NCBI GenBank assembly: GCA_045538075.1 | Contig: JAZSQT010000022.1 | Location: forward strand, 1 to 7,152 | From: JAZSQT01 sp045538075 | GTDB lineage: Bacteria; Chrysiogenota; Deferribacteres; Deferribacterales; Mucispirillaceae | Reading direction: 5' to 3' | Length of the DNA: 7,152 nucleotides | Shown: positions 1 to 6,955 of the stretch, one piece after another | Numbering within the stretch: the first letter of the stretch is position 1 | Layout: each line of letters begins with the position of its first letter | Made by a program: the position numbers and the translations under genes | The notes under the pieces: model-generated | Told to the model about the DNA's origin: nothing | The model's database searches: none | What the model saw: only the letters and a program-made list of their open reading frames with translations

Positions 1-45
1 TTAAAAAAATATATATTATTAAAAGTTTATATTGGAGGCTTAATT

Positions 46-1125
46 ATGAATAAGATAGCAGTTCTTTCTGGTGATGGTATTGGACCAGAAGTTATGGCAG
101 AAGCTCTTAAAATATTAGATATAATAAGTAAAAAATCTGGAGTTAAATTTGATTTTACAGAAGGATACGTTGGTGGTATAGCATACGATAAAACTGGTTC
201 GCCATTACCTGAAGAAACTATAAAACTTTGCGAAAATTCAGATGCAATACTTTTTGGTTCTGTTGGTGGTCCTAAATGGGAAAATTTACCACCTGATAAA
301 CAACCAGAACGAGGAGCATTGCTTCCTTTAAGAAAACATTTTGGTCTTTTTGCAAATCTTCGCCCAGTCAAAATTTTTCCAGCCCTTGCAGAAGCAAGTT
401 CTTTAAAGAATGAAATTATTAAAGATGGTCTTGATATAGTATTTTTTAGAGAATTAACTGGTGGAATTTATTTTGGACAACCTAAAAAAATTAGCGATGA
501 CGGTAATTCTGCTGTAGATACGATGACGTATAATGTTGATGAAGTAAAAAGAATAGCAATCAAAGCCTTTGAAGCAGCAAGATTAAGAACTAAAAGATTG
601 TGTAGTGTTGATAAAGCCAATGTTTTAATGACGAGTGTTTTATGGCGTAAAGTAGTAACAGAAGTTCATAAAGATTTTAGCGATGTAGAATTAAGCCATA
701 TGTTTGTTGATAATGCAGCTATGCAGTTAGTTAGAACACCATCACAATTTGATGTAATTTTAACAGAAAATATGTTTGGAGATATTTTAAGCGATGAAGC
801 TGCTATGCTTACTGGTTCTTTAGGAATGTTGCCATCTGCATCAATTAACGAAAAAGGTTTTGGATTATATGAACCTATTGGTGGCTCAGCTCCAGATATT
901 GCAGGACAAGGAGTAGCAAACCCTATTGCACAGATTTTATCTGCTGCTCTTCTTTTAAGATATAGTTTTTCTATGGATAAAGAAGCTAAAATTATTGAAA
1001 ATGCCGTTGCAAAAACCCTTGATAAAGGTTTTAGAACGAGAGATATTGCAGGTAATGATAAAAATGTTAAAATCCTTAACACTACAGAAATTGGTAATAC
1101 TATAGTGGAAAATTTATATGACTAA
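46..1125 (+). CDS. leuB: 3-isopropylmalate dehydrogenase (LeuB)
   Basis: LeuB is a cytoplasmic enzyme that oxidises and decarboxylates (2R,3S)-3-isopropylmalate with NAD+, the third step of leucine synthesis. The 359-residue product has the usual family length and looks intact. Visible motifs are the N-terminal GDGIGPEV (residues 9-16), the substrate loop ERGALLPLRKHFG with R96, R106 in ANLRP, RELTGGIYFG with R135 and Y142, K190 in VDKANV, D222 in VDNAAM, D246 and D250 in GDILSDEAA, and the NAD site GGSAPDIAGQGVANP (279-293). The GALLPLRK loop favours isopropylmalate over isocitrate or tartrate dehydrogenases. GGAGG at 34-38 lies 7 bases before the ATG and fixes the start. Its own promoter is not evident in the 45 bases upstream, so it may belong to a leu operon starting outside the window. 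It overlaps the next gene by 8 bases. Identification is secure. Confidence 0.97.
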   Translation: MNKIAVLSGDGIGPEVMAEALKILDIISKKSGVKFDFTEGYVGGIAYDKTGSPLPEETIKLCENSDAILFGSVGGPKWENLPPDKQPERGALLPLRKHFGLFANLRPVKIFPALAEASSLKNEIIKDGLDIVFFRELTGGIYFGQPKKISDDGNSAVDTMTYNVDEVKRIAIKAFEAARLRTKRLCSVDKANVLMTSVLWRKVVTEVHKDFSDVELSHMFVDNAAMQLVRTPSQFDVILTENMFGDILSDEAAMLTGSLGMLPSASINEKGFGLYEPIGGSAPDIAGQGVANPIAQILSAALLLRYSFSMDKEAKIIENAVAKTLDKGFRTRDIAGNDKNVKILNTTEIGNTIVENLYD

Positions 1126-1834
1126 AAATAAATTATCGTCATTAATAATTGATAGGTTAAAATTTTTTCTTATCAAGCATAAATGGTTTTTGTTAATATT
1201 TATTATTTTAGGAATTTTTTTTAAATTTTTTCCTCAAATAGATTTATATATTAGCAAGCTATTTTATGACGATAATTTAGGCTTTTATTTAGACCATACT
1301 GCTGCAGCCCAGACTATATATAATGCTGTAAATTATGCAACCATAATAATAATTTTATTATATGTTATTATTTTAGTCCTTGATGTAGTATTTAAAAAAA
1401 ATTTTTTGAATATTGGCAAAAAAGAAATTATATTTTTAGCAATTACATTGATAATAGGTCCAGGAATAATAGTTAATGGGTTATTGAAAGAACAAGTTGG
1501 CAGACCTCGCCCAGAAGCAATTACTAATTTTGGTGGACAAGAGCAGTTTGTTCCACCATTTACTATTTCTGATGGTTGTGATAGCAACTGTTCTTTCGTT
1601 TCTGGGCATGCTGCATTAGGTTTTTATTTTATGGCTTTTGCTTTCCTTTTTACAGGGTTTAAAAGGAAAAAGATATTACTATTTACATTTACTATAGGCG
1701 TTATCGTTTCATTAACAAGAATTATTCAAGGTAGGCATTTTTTTACAGACACCCTCTTTGCCTTCTTTTTCGTGTATATGACTATCTTATTAATCTATGA
1801 ATTAATGTATGGAGATGATGTAACAACTAAATAA
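1118..1834 (+). CDS. PAP2-family membrane phosphatase, lipid substrate unknown
   Basis: This 238-residue protein is an integral membrane acid phosphatase of the PAP2 superfamily. About six hydrophobic segments are visible, near residues 22-40, 72-92, 102-122, 165-180, 185-200 and 211-228. All three catalytic motifs are present: KEQVGRPRP (K124, R131, P132), SFVSGHAA (S162, G163, H164) and TRIIQGRHFFTD (R201, H207, D211). H164 and H207 are the expected proton donor and phospho-acceptor. Motif 2 reads VSGH rather than PSGH, and is preceded by a CxxxC pair (C154, C158). Relatives dephosphorylate undecaprenyl diphosphate, phosphatidylglycerophosphate or lipid A (LpxE/LpxF type). The sequence does not say which applies here, and the periplasmic active site is inferred from the family. 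The ATG overlaps the end of leuB, with GGA at 1107-1109 as a weak ribosome site, so translation is probably coupled to leuB. Confidence 0.88.
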   Translation: MTKNKLSSLIIDRLKFFLIKHKWFLLIFIILGIFFKFFPQIDLYISKLFYDDNLGFYLDHTAAAQTIYNAVNYATIIIILLYVIILVLDVVFKKNFLNIGKKEIIFLAITLIIGPGIIVNGLLKEQVGRPRPEAITNFGGQEQFVPPFTISDGCDSNCSFVSGHAALGFYFMAFAFLFTGFKRKKILLFTFTIGVIVSLTRIIQGRHFFTDTLFAFFFVYMTILLIYELMYGDDVTTK

Positions 1835-1987
1835 ATAAAGTAATATATTATAACTATTAAAAAGATAAATATATCACATAATAATATATTTGTAAGTTTG
1901 CACCATTCGTCTATTTATTATAAATCTATTGAATAAATTAATAAAATATTATATATTAGTTTCCTAAATTTGCAAAAACATAGTAAA
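1835..1987 (+). other. AT-rich intergenic stretch, no gene seen
   Basis: The stretch between the phosphatase and the TRAP promoter holds no plausible gene. It has only AT-only dyads: a 10-base palindrome at 1841-1850, and an 8-bp stem pairing 1867-1874 with 1884-1891. Neither has a GC-rich stem or a clean T-tract. A conventional terminator for the leuB-phosphatase transcript is therefore not visible, and some readthrough into the transporter genes is possible. Confidence 0.4.
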
Positions 1988-2016
1988 TTGATATGGATTA
2001 ATGCAAAATATTATAA
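1988..2016 (+). promoter_or_regulatory. Predicted sigma70 promoter for the TAXI-TRAP operon
   Basis: TTGATA (1988-1993) and TTATAA (2011-2016) are separated by exactly 17 bases, a good match to -35 and -10 boxes. Transcription would begin near 2023, giving a leader of about 20 bases before the ATG at 2043. The -10 lies downstream of an in-frame ATG at 2001, so that upstream codon would not be on the transcript. AT-rich DNA produces such matches by chance, but the spacing and position fit well. Confidence 0.55.
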
Positions 2017-2026
2017 GTTCTATTTT

Positions 2027-2034
2027 AAGGAGGA
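2027..2034 (+). promoter_or_regulatory. Ribosome binding site deciding the binding-protein start
   Basis: AAGGAGGA is a near-perfect anti-16S match placed 8 bases before the ATG at 2043. It supports that start over the in-frame ATG at 2001, which has no such site and would add 14 residues ahead of the signal peptide. Confidence 0.88.
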
Positions 2035-2042
2035 ACATTTTA

Positions 2043-3008
2043 ATGAAATTGTTTAAAGTTCTTACAGTAGCAGCGTTAATAACTTGTTTTGCTGTTCCAG
2101 CTATGGCTCAAAAAAAACAATTTATTACGATAGGCACTGGTGGTATTACTGGCGTTTACTACCCAACTGGTGGTGCAATAGCTAGGATTTTAACTAAGAA
2201 TGAAAAAAAACACGGCATTCGTGCAACTGTGCAAGCAACAGGTGCATCAGTATTTAACATCAATGCAATTATGAAAGGCGATATGGATTTTGGTATTACT
2301 CAATCTGACCGTCAATATCAAGCATACAATGGCATTGATGAATGGGATGGTAAACCACAAAAAGAATTACGTGCATTATTTAGCCTTGCTCCAGAAGCTA
2401 TTACTTTAGTAGTTAGCGAAGAATCTAAAATTAAGACTATTGCTGATATTAAAGGAAAAAGAATTAATATAGGCAACCCTGGTTCTGGTAATCGTCAAAA
2501 TGCAATAGATGTATTAGAAGCAGCAGGATATAATGTAGAAAAAGATATAAAAGCAGAAGGTGCAAAAGCTGCCGATGCTCCAAAAATGCTTCAAGATTCA
2601 CGTATTGACGGTTTCTTTTACACAGTAGGCCACCCAAATGGAGCTATTAAAGAAGCTACAGCTGGCTTACGTAAAGCACGCCTTATAGATATAGTTGGTA
2701 TGGATAAAGTATTAGCAAAATTTCCATACTATTCTGTAATCACAATACCTAAATCTTTCTATCCAGAGGCACTTAACCCTAACGATACTAAAACAATAGG
2801 TATGCTTGCAACTTTTGTTACTCATAGCAAAACGCCGGATGAAGTAGTATATAATCTTACTAAAGAAGTGTTTGAAAACCTTGATGAACTTAAAACTTTA
2901 CATCCAGCATTATCAACACTTAATAAAGAAGATATGCTTAAAGGTAATTCTGCTCCATTTCACCCAGGTGCAGTTAAATACTTTAAAGAAGTTGGTTTAA
3001 TGAAATAG
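2043..3008 (+). CDS. TAXI-family TRAP transporter substrate-binding protein
   Basis: This is the periplasmic solute receptor of a TRAP transporter, 321 residues from the chosen ATG and typical for TAXI proteins. Residues 1-22 form a Sec signal peptide: KLFK, a hydrophobic core, then AMA with cleavage predicted before Q23. The mature protein starts with the family hallmark ITIGTGGITGVYYPTGGAI (28-46). It continues with VFNINAIMKGDMDFGITQSD (70-89), GNPGSGNRQN (144-153) and FYTVGHPNG (192-200), the segments that line the ligand cleft in this family. The start is fixed by the ribosome site at 2027-2034 and by the promoter at 1988-2016. The fused permease follows after 44 bases on the same strand, so the pair is an operon. 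Characterised TAXI proteins bind small carboxylates such as glutamate or 2-oxoglutarate. The ligand here is unknown. Confidence 0.95.
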   Translation: MKLFKVLTVAALITCFAVPAMAQKKQFITIGTGGITGVYYPTGGAIARILTKNEKKHGIRATVQATGASVFNINAIMKGDMDFGITQSDRQYQAYNGIDEWDGKPQKELRALFSLAPEAITLVVSEESKIKTIADIKGKRINIGNPGSGNRQNAIDVLEAAGYNVEKDIKAEGAKAADAPKMLQDSRIDGFFYTVGHPNGAIKEATAGLRKARLIDIVGMDKVLAKFPYYSVITIPKSFYPEALNPNDTKTIGMLATFVTHSKTPDEVVYNLTKEVFENLDELKTLHPALSTLNKEDMLKGNSAPFHPGAVKYFKEVGLMK

Positions 3009-3038
3009 TTTTATAACTATAATAAGAAGTTAAAATTT

Positions 3039-3045
3039 AAGGAGA
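3039..3045 (+). promoter_or_regulatory. Ribosome binding site deciding the permease start
   Basis: AAGGAGA ends 7 bases before the ATG at 3053, the ideal distance. A possible TTG start at 3047 would lie only 1 base downstream of this site, so ATG 3053 is preferred. Confidence 0.85.
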
Positions 3046-3052
3046 ATTGCTT

Positions 3053-5086
3053 ATGGTTTCAAGTAACGCAGAAAAGAATAAAATTAATATAAGACTTGTA
3101 ATTAGTGCAATAATAGCTTTTTGTTGGTCTATATTTCAAATATCCATTGCAAAATGGGTTCTTCTTGATGCTACTTGGACTAAAGCAATTCACCTTGCTT
3201 TTGGTATTATATTAGTATATTTAAATTTACCATTATTAAAACATGGTGGCACTTCAGAAGAAAAAAAATTCGCTTTTTTTAGAAAAATAAATTTTATTGA
3301 TATTATTTTAGGTATAATTGCATCGTTATCGGCATTATATATTGTTTTTGATTATACTGGTATTGCAGCTAGGGCTGGTAGTCCAAATAATATGGATATA
3401 ATAGTTGGATTGCTCTTAATTATCACTCTACTTGAAGCTACAAGAAGAACGGTAGGCCCAGCATTACCTGTTATTGTTTTATTTTTTATTGCATACTCTT
3501 TTTTAGGTCCATACTTGCCTGATGCATTATCTTTTAAAGGAGTATCTGTTTCTCGTTTTATATCTCAAATTACGATGGATACTGAAGGTATATATGGAGT
3601 TCCTTTAGGAGTTTCTGCAAGTGTCGTATTTTTATTCGTTTTATTTGGCACTATGCTTGATAAAGCTGGTGGTGGTGAATATTTTATTAAAGTTGCTTTA
3701 AGTTTATTAGGTGGCTTTAAAGGTGGTGCTGCAAAAGCAGCAGTATTAGGCAGTGCTTTAACTGGTATGATTTCTGGGTCAAGTATAGCCAACGTTGTTA
3801 CAACTGGAACTTTTACAATTCCTTTAATGAAACGTTTAGGTTATCCAGCCCACAAAGCTGCTGCAATAGAAGTTTCTGCCAGTTCAAATAGCCAGTTGGC
3901 TCCTCCTATTATGGGTGCAGCTGCCTTTATTATTGCAGAATACTGTAATGTTCCATATATTGAAGTAGTTAAAGCTGCAGCAATTCCTGCCTTTGCTGCT
4001 TATGCTGGTCTTTTTTGGATTACACACGTTGAAGCATCAAAATTAGGTTTAATAGGTTTACCAAAAAGTGAACTTCCTCCAATTTGGGGAACATTGAAAC
4101 AAGGATTACATTTTTTAATCCCTATCTTCTTTTTAATGTATGAATTAATTGCATTAGGTCGTTCTCCAGAAGCTGCAATTTTTAAAGCAATAATGTTACT
4201 TGCTGTTATTATTATAATATCTGAACCAATAAAAGCATACTTGAAAAAAGAACCGATTGCTCCAGCCTTTAAATCATCATTTACTACATTGATTATGTCT
4301 TTATCTACTGGTGCAAAAAATATGTGTAGTGTTGCTATGGCTACAGCTTCGGCAGGTATTATTGTTGGTATTGTAGCTTTAGGTTTAGGGCAACAAATTA
4401 CTTATATTGTTGAACTTATTTCTGGTGGTAATTTATTTATTTTGATTATTATTACGGCAATTGCTGGGCTTCTTTTAGGTATGGGTTTGCCAACTACTGC
4501 AAACTATATTATTATGGCATCTCTTACAGCACCTATTATGGTTCAAGCTGGGGCAAATCTTGAGTTTATGGGATTAAGCCTTGCAGTTCCTCTTTTAATT
4601 TGCCATTTATATTGTTTCTATTTTGGAATATTAGCAGATGTTACGCCTCCAGTTGGGCTTGCAGCTTACGCTGGGGCTGCTATTGCAGACACTAACCCTA
4701 TTAAAACTGGAATACAAGGTTTCTTTTACGATATTAGAACTGCAATTATACCTTTATTCTTTTTCTTTAATCACGATATTGTTCTTGAAGGCATTACGAG
4801 TGTTCCAGTTGGAATATTTATATTTGTTATGACTGCTATTGGTTCAATGATTTTTGCTTCCTTTGCTCAAGGTTGGTTTATTTATAAAAACACATTAGTT
4901 GAAGCCATACTTTTACTTGTTGCTACTGTTATAATGATGTTCCCAGCATTACTTACATTATCTATTGGCATTCCTTATGAATATCGCTTTTTAGGTTATA
5001 TTGTTGGGTTAGGATTAATATTATTTATTTACTTAAAACAATTAAGTAGAAAACGAAATATTTCTCAGAATTTACAGACTGCTTAA
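3053..5086 (+). CDS. TRAP transporter fused permease (DctQ-like plus DctM)
   Basis: This 677-residue polytopic membrane protein is the inner-membrane translocator partnering the TAXI receptor encoded just upstream. TRAP permeases couple uptake of a receptor-delivered organic acid to a cation gradient, usually Na+. Residues about 15-115 form a small four-helix DctQ-like part. From about 118 onward the large DctM-type domain follows, with many hydrophobic helices and two repeated halves. Signature segments are GSALTGMISGSSIANVVTTG (233-252) and LAPPIMGAAAFIIAEY (282-297) in the first half, and GMGLPTTANYIIMAS (476-490) and DVTPPVGLAAYAGAA (529-543) in the second. Those Gly, Ser, Thr and Pro-rich hairpins form the ion and substrate sites in solved TRAP structures. 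Q/M fusion is normal for TAXI-type systems. The length is typical and no frameshift is seen. It is the last gene of the operon. Confidence 0.95.
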   Translation: MVSSNAEKNKINIRLVISAIIAFCWSIFQISIAKWVLLDATWTKAIHLAFGIILVYLNLPLLKHGGTSEEKKFAFFRKINFIDIILGIIASLSALYIVFDYTGIAARAGSPNNMDIIVGLLLIITLLEATRRTVGPALPVIVLFFIAYSFLGPYLPDALSFKGVSVSRFISQITMDTEGIYGVPLGVSASVVFLFVLFGTMLDKAGGGEYFIKVALSLLGGFKGGAAKAAVLGSALTGMISGSSIANVVTTGTFTIPLMKRLGYPAHKAAAIEVSASSNSQLAPPIMGAAAFIIAEYCNVPYIEVVKAAAIPAFAAYAGLFWITHVEASKLGLIGLPKSELPPIWGTLKQGLHFLIPIFFLMYELIALGRSPEAAIFKAIMLLAVIIIISEPIKAYLKKEPIAPAFKSSFTTLIMSLSTGAKNMCSVAMATASAGIIVGIVALGLGQQITYIVELISGGNLFILIIITAIAGLLLGMGLPTTANYIIMASLTAPIMVQAGANLEFMGLSLAVPLLICHLYCFYFGILADVTPPVGLAAYAGAAIADTNPIKTGIQGFFYDIRTAIIPLFFFFNHDIVLEGITSVPVGIFIFVMTAIGSMIFASFAQGWFIYKNTLVEAILLLVATVIMMFPALLTLSIGIPYEYRFLGYIVGLGLILFIYLKQLSRKRNISQNLQTA

Positions 5087-5177
5087 ATGTTAATTAAATA
5101 AGATTTTATTATTTATTATAATAAAGTTAACATGTAACCTACTAAATTAGTTTTAATTTATTCCAACAAATAAACTT

Positions 5178-5214
5178 AGATTATATGATAGTTTTTTATG
5201 CTATCGTATAATCT
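5178..5214 (+). other. Long 14-bp hairpin downstream of the permease gene
   Basis: Positions 5178-5191 pair with 5201-5214 in a 14-bp stem with one U-G wobble and a 9-base T-rich loop (5192-5200). The downstream bases, TTATGT, make a poor U-tract, so it is not a classic terminator. It could stabilise the 3' end of the transporter mRNA or be part of a small RNA fold. Confidence 0.6.
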
Positions 5215-5227
5215 TTATGTAGGAATG

Positions 5228-5268
5228 GTTACTCACTATTTATAAATAACGAGTAACTATATATTTTT
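5228..5268 (+). terminator. Probable terminator of the TAXI-TRAP transcript
   Basis: GTTACTC (5228-5234) pairs with GAGTAAC (5251-5257). Inside, the palindromic TATTTATAAATA (5237-5248) can extend the stem by about 4 bp across a small internal loop. TATATA and a run of five T (5264-5268) follow. The stem is modest and the T-tract lies 6 bases away, so efficiency is uncertain. Confidence 0.5.
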
Positions 5269-5339
5269 ATATTTTATAAAAAATAAAATAGACTTATTAA
5301 AGATATTAGATAAAAAAGTATCTATATGTAATTAATGGC

Positions 5340-5373
5340 AAATAAAAAGTAGGCATAAACCTACTTTTTATTT
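5340..5373. terminator. Bidirectional intrinsic terminator between convergent genes
   Basis: AAATAAAAAGTAGG (5340-5353) and its exact complement (5360-5373) form a perfect 14-bp stem around the loop CATAAA. The GTAGG/CCTAC core is flanked by runs of A and T, so a U-tract follows the GC core in either direction. On the minus strand it terminates the lipoprotein gene, and its foot overlaps the last two bases of that gene's stop codon. On the plus strand it would back up termination of the transporter operon. Confidence 0.88.
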
Positions 5374-6631
5374 ATTTACTATAGTCTGTATCACTTCCAT
5401 TTAAAAAACATAAGGTATAAATATCACTTACAAACGTATGATAAGTGCTATAATAACCACCAGTGCTTGAATAATATTCATAAGAAGCACTCCATTTGTA
5501 ATGACCTTCTTTAGATGTAGAAGAACGTTCGTATTTATTTAATCTTGGTTTTAAGATACCTTCATCATTAGTGCATTCTGAAGTAGTAAGCCATAATGCA
5601 ACTACAAGACCATCTTTATCAAATTCTGCTCCCCATAACGACATAGCATGGGGTTGGTTAGCAAACATAAACCCAGAAATACCACCCATATCGCCTTTAC
5701 TTAAATGTCTATATAGTAGTGCAGAGAATGTTTCCAATGTAAAGGCTTTGTTATTTCCGTTATAGTTATACATATATTGAGATAAATTTAAATCTGGAAA
5801 AAATCTATCAAAATAGGCAGATAATGCTAATCTAATTATCCAACCCCATTCTCCGTGAAGATCCAAAAACCATTTTCTCATATCATCAATAGATTTAGGA
5901 GCATTACTATTTTTTACTAAGAACTCTTTAAATTTATCTTGTTTAAAGAACCAATCAAGCATTTGTGATGAAGTAGTCCCCCAACAGTTATTAGTATATT
6001 GCCTATGGTCTTGCCAACCTTCTTTTTCATTTACACCTTTAACCCATAAAGTTTTTGTATTTTTCCCTTCGTCAAATTCAGTTATAGGAGTAGGTTTTAA
6101 ACCCATATCATACAAATCATAGCTAATATAACTAATAGCTGGCTTTGTATCAGGAGTATTAGAAGGCTCAAATAAGGCATATAAAGTCATATTCTCCGTT
6201 ACTATCGTTTTAAAATCCCATTTATCTTTCCATGTGCTATAATCTTTATACCAACCTTTAAACTTACAACCCTCTTTCCACGGAGCAACTGGCTCATTAA
6301 CAATACCCGGCAATATTTCTACCCTATCTGGATTATGTGTTTTGCCAGTAGCATAATAAAAATGACCGTCATATGGATCAAAGCTAACAGTTACAGTTTT
6401 AACTATATCCACATTAGCAGTAGGATCTCTATATATGTCAGGTGAAGATGAATTAGTATCGTTTATATTGCCATAATTTTGATTATTATTAATATCTTCT
6501 TTATCAGTATCATTAAAACCTATATTACTATCAGATGAATTAGGTATATCAGAATCAGAGCAACCGATAATATAAAAAGAAAGAATAAAAACTAAAAATA
6601 AATTAATAACTATATTTTTAAATTTATTCAT
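5372..6631 (-). CDS. Lipoprotein with InlB B-repeat and IdeS/Mac-like cysteine peptidase domain
   Basis: This 419-residue protein is predicted to be a surface or outer-membrane lipoprotein. Residues 1-24 are a lipoprotein signal ending in the lipobox IIGC (C24), with Ser at +2 rather than an inner-membrane Asp. Residues 25-75 are a Ser/Asn/Asp-rich linker. Residues about 80-155 match the InlB B-repeat/Flg_new pattern (VTVSFDPYDG, then FKGWYKD, then WDF, ending MTLYALFEP). From about 194 the sequence resembles the IdeS/Mac peptidases that cut immunoglobulins: LWVKGV, NNCWGTTSSQMLDWFF with nucleophile C216, and PHAMSLWGAEFDKDG with H328. IdeS has Asp 22 residues after its His; here that position is T350, with E352 two residues later. 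ATG 6631 is chosen over GTG 6640 because AGGTGG precedes it by 5 bases. The gene converges on the transporter operon and appears monocistronic. Immunoglobulin as substrate is inference; another protein target, or loss of activity, is possible. Confidence 0.82.
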   Translation of the reverse strand: MNKFKNIVINLFLVFILSFYIIGCSDSDIPNSSDSNIGFNDTDKEDINNNQNYGNINDTNSSSPDIYRDPTANVDIVKTVTVSFDPYDGHFYYATGKTHNPDRVEILPGIVNEPVAPWKEGCKFKGWYKDYSTWKDKWDFKTIVTENMTLYALFEPSNTPDTKPAISYISYDLYDMGLKPTPITEFDEGKNTKTLWVKGVNEKEGWQDHRQYTNNCWGTTSSQMLDWFFKQDKFKEFLVKNSNAPKSIDDMRKWFLDLHGEWGWIIRLALSAYFDRFFPDLNLSQYMYNYNGNNKAFTLETFSALLYRHLSKGDMGGISGFMFANQPHAMSLWGAEFDKDGLVVALWLTTSECTNDEGILKPRLNKYERSSTSKEGHYKWSASYEYYSSTGGYYSTYHTFVSDIYTLCFLNGSDTDYSK

Positions 6632-6636
6632 AAAAA

Positions 6637-6643
6637 CCACCTT
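6637..6643 (-). promoter_or_regulatory. Ribosome binding site deciding the lipoprotein start
   Basis: On the minus strand AAGGTGG ends 5 bases before ATG 6631. It differs from the AAGGAGG consensus at one base. An alternative in-frame GTG start at 6640 lies within this site, which argues against using it. Confidence 0.7.
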
Positions 6644-6664
6644 TTTAAAAATACTTATTTAACT

Positions 6665-6673
6665 ATAATACCA
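6665..6673 (-). promoter_or_regulatory. Possible extended -10 promoter for the lipoprotein gene
   Basis: The minus strand reads TGGTATTAT, a TGn extended -10 with five of six bases matching TATAAT. Transcription would start near 6658, leaving a leader of about 27 bases. A TTGACT at 6706-6701 is a good -35 box but lies 30 bases away, too far to pair with this -10. A poly-T tract fills the normal -35 position. Confidence 0.4.
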
Positions 6674-6955
6674 CATTTTCATTCTAAAAAAAAAAATATA
6701 AGTCAAGAAATATAAATAGTTAAAAATTGTAAAATCCAAAAATGATTGCAACGATTAAGTATTATTTAACGAATAAAAATATATTATAGATTTATAGAGT
6801 GATAATATTAATAAATTAATAAAAAATTTTAACCCTAAAATTTTTTGTATCATTTGTTAAGATTAAAAAATTGTATTCTTTAGGAAAGTTGAAATTTAAA
6901 TAATCTTTACACAGAAACATCTTTAATAAATATAAAAAATTTTTATATAATTTGT
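6674..6955. other. AT-rich intergenic stretch, no gene seen
   Basis: Apart from the poly-A/T tract at 6686-6696 and the isolated TTGACT-like hexamer (minus strand, 6706-6701), nothing convincing is visible. A 67-codon minus-strand reading frame crosses 6816-7019, but it begins inside the repeat, has no ribosome site and has only AT-driven composition. Confidence 0.4.

Larger units (their letters stand above)
5087..5371. other. Structured convergent intergenic region
   Basis: The gap between the permease and the convergent lipoprotein gene has no open reading frame of note but several dyads. These are an AT-only stem pairing 5105-5112 with 5118-5125, flanked by ATGTTAA (5087-5093) and TTAACAT (5127-5133); the stems at 5178-5214 and 5228-5257; and the terminator at 5340-5373. 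A perfect TATAAT lies at 5117-5122 but lacks a good -35 box, so a local promoter is possible but unproven. Confidence 0.5.

Noticed and set aside
27..371. A 114-codon minus-strand frame opposite leuB
   Set aside because: It lies antisense to the well-conserved N-terminal half of leuB and shows no recognisable domain.
666..1082. A 138-codon minus-strand frame opposite leuB
   Set aside because: It is a shadow of the conserved leuB C-terminal half with no ribosome site or domain.
4638..4832. A 64-codon plus-strand frame inside the permease
   Set aside because: It is an out-of-frame reading of permease codons with low-complexity Leu-rich sequence.
5571..5765. A 64-codon plus-strand frame opposite the peptidase domain
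   Set aside because: It is antisense to the conserved His-containing region of the lipoprotein and has no independent support.
6665..6706. Conventional -35/-10 promoter using TTGACT for the lipoprotein gene
   Set aside because: The hexamers are 30 bases apart, far beyond the usual 16-18, so only the extended -10 is proposed.
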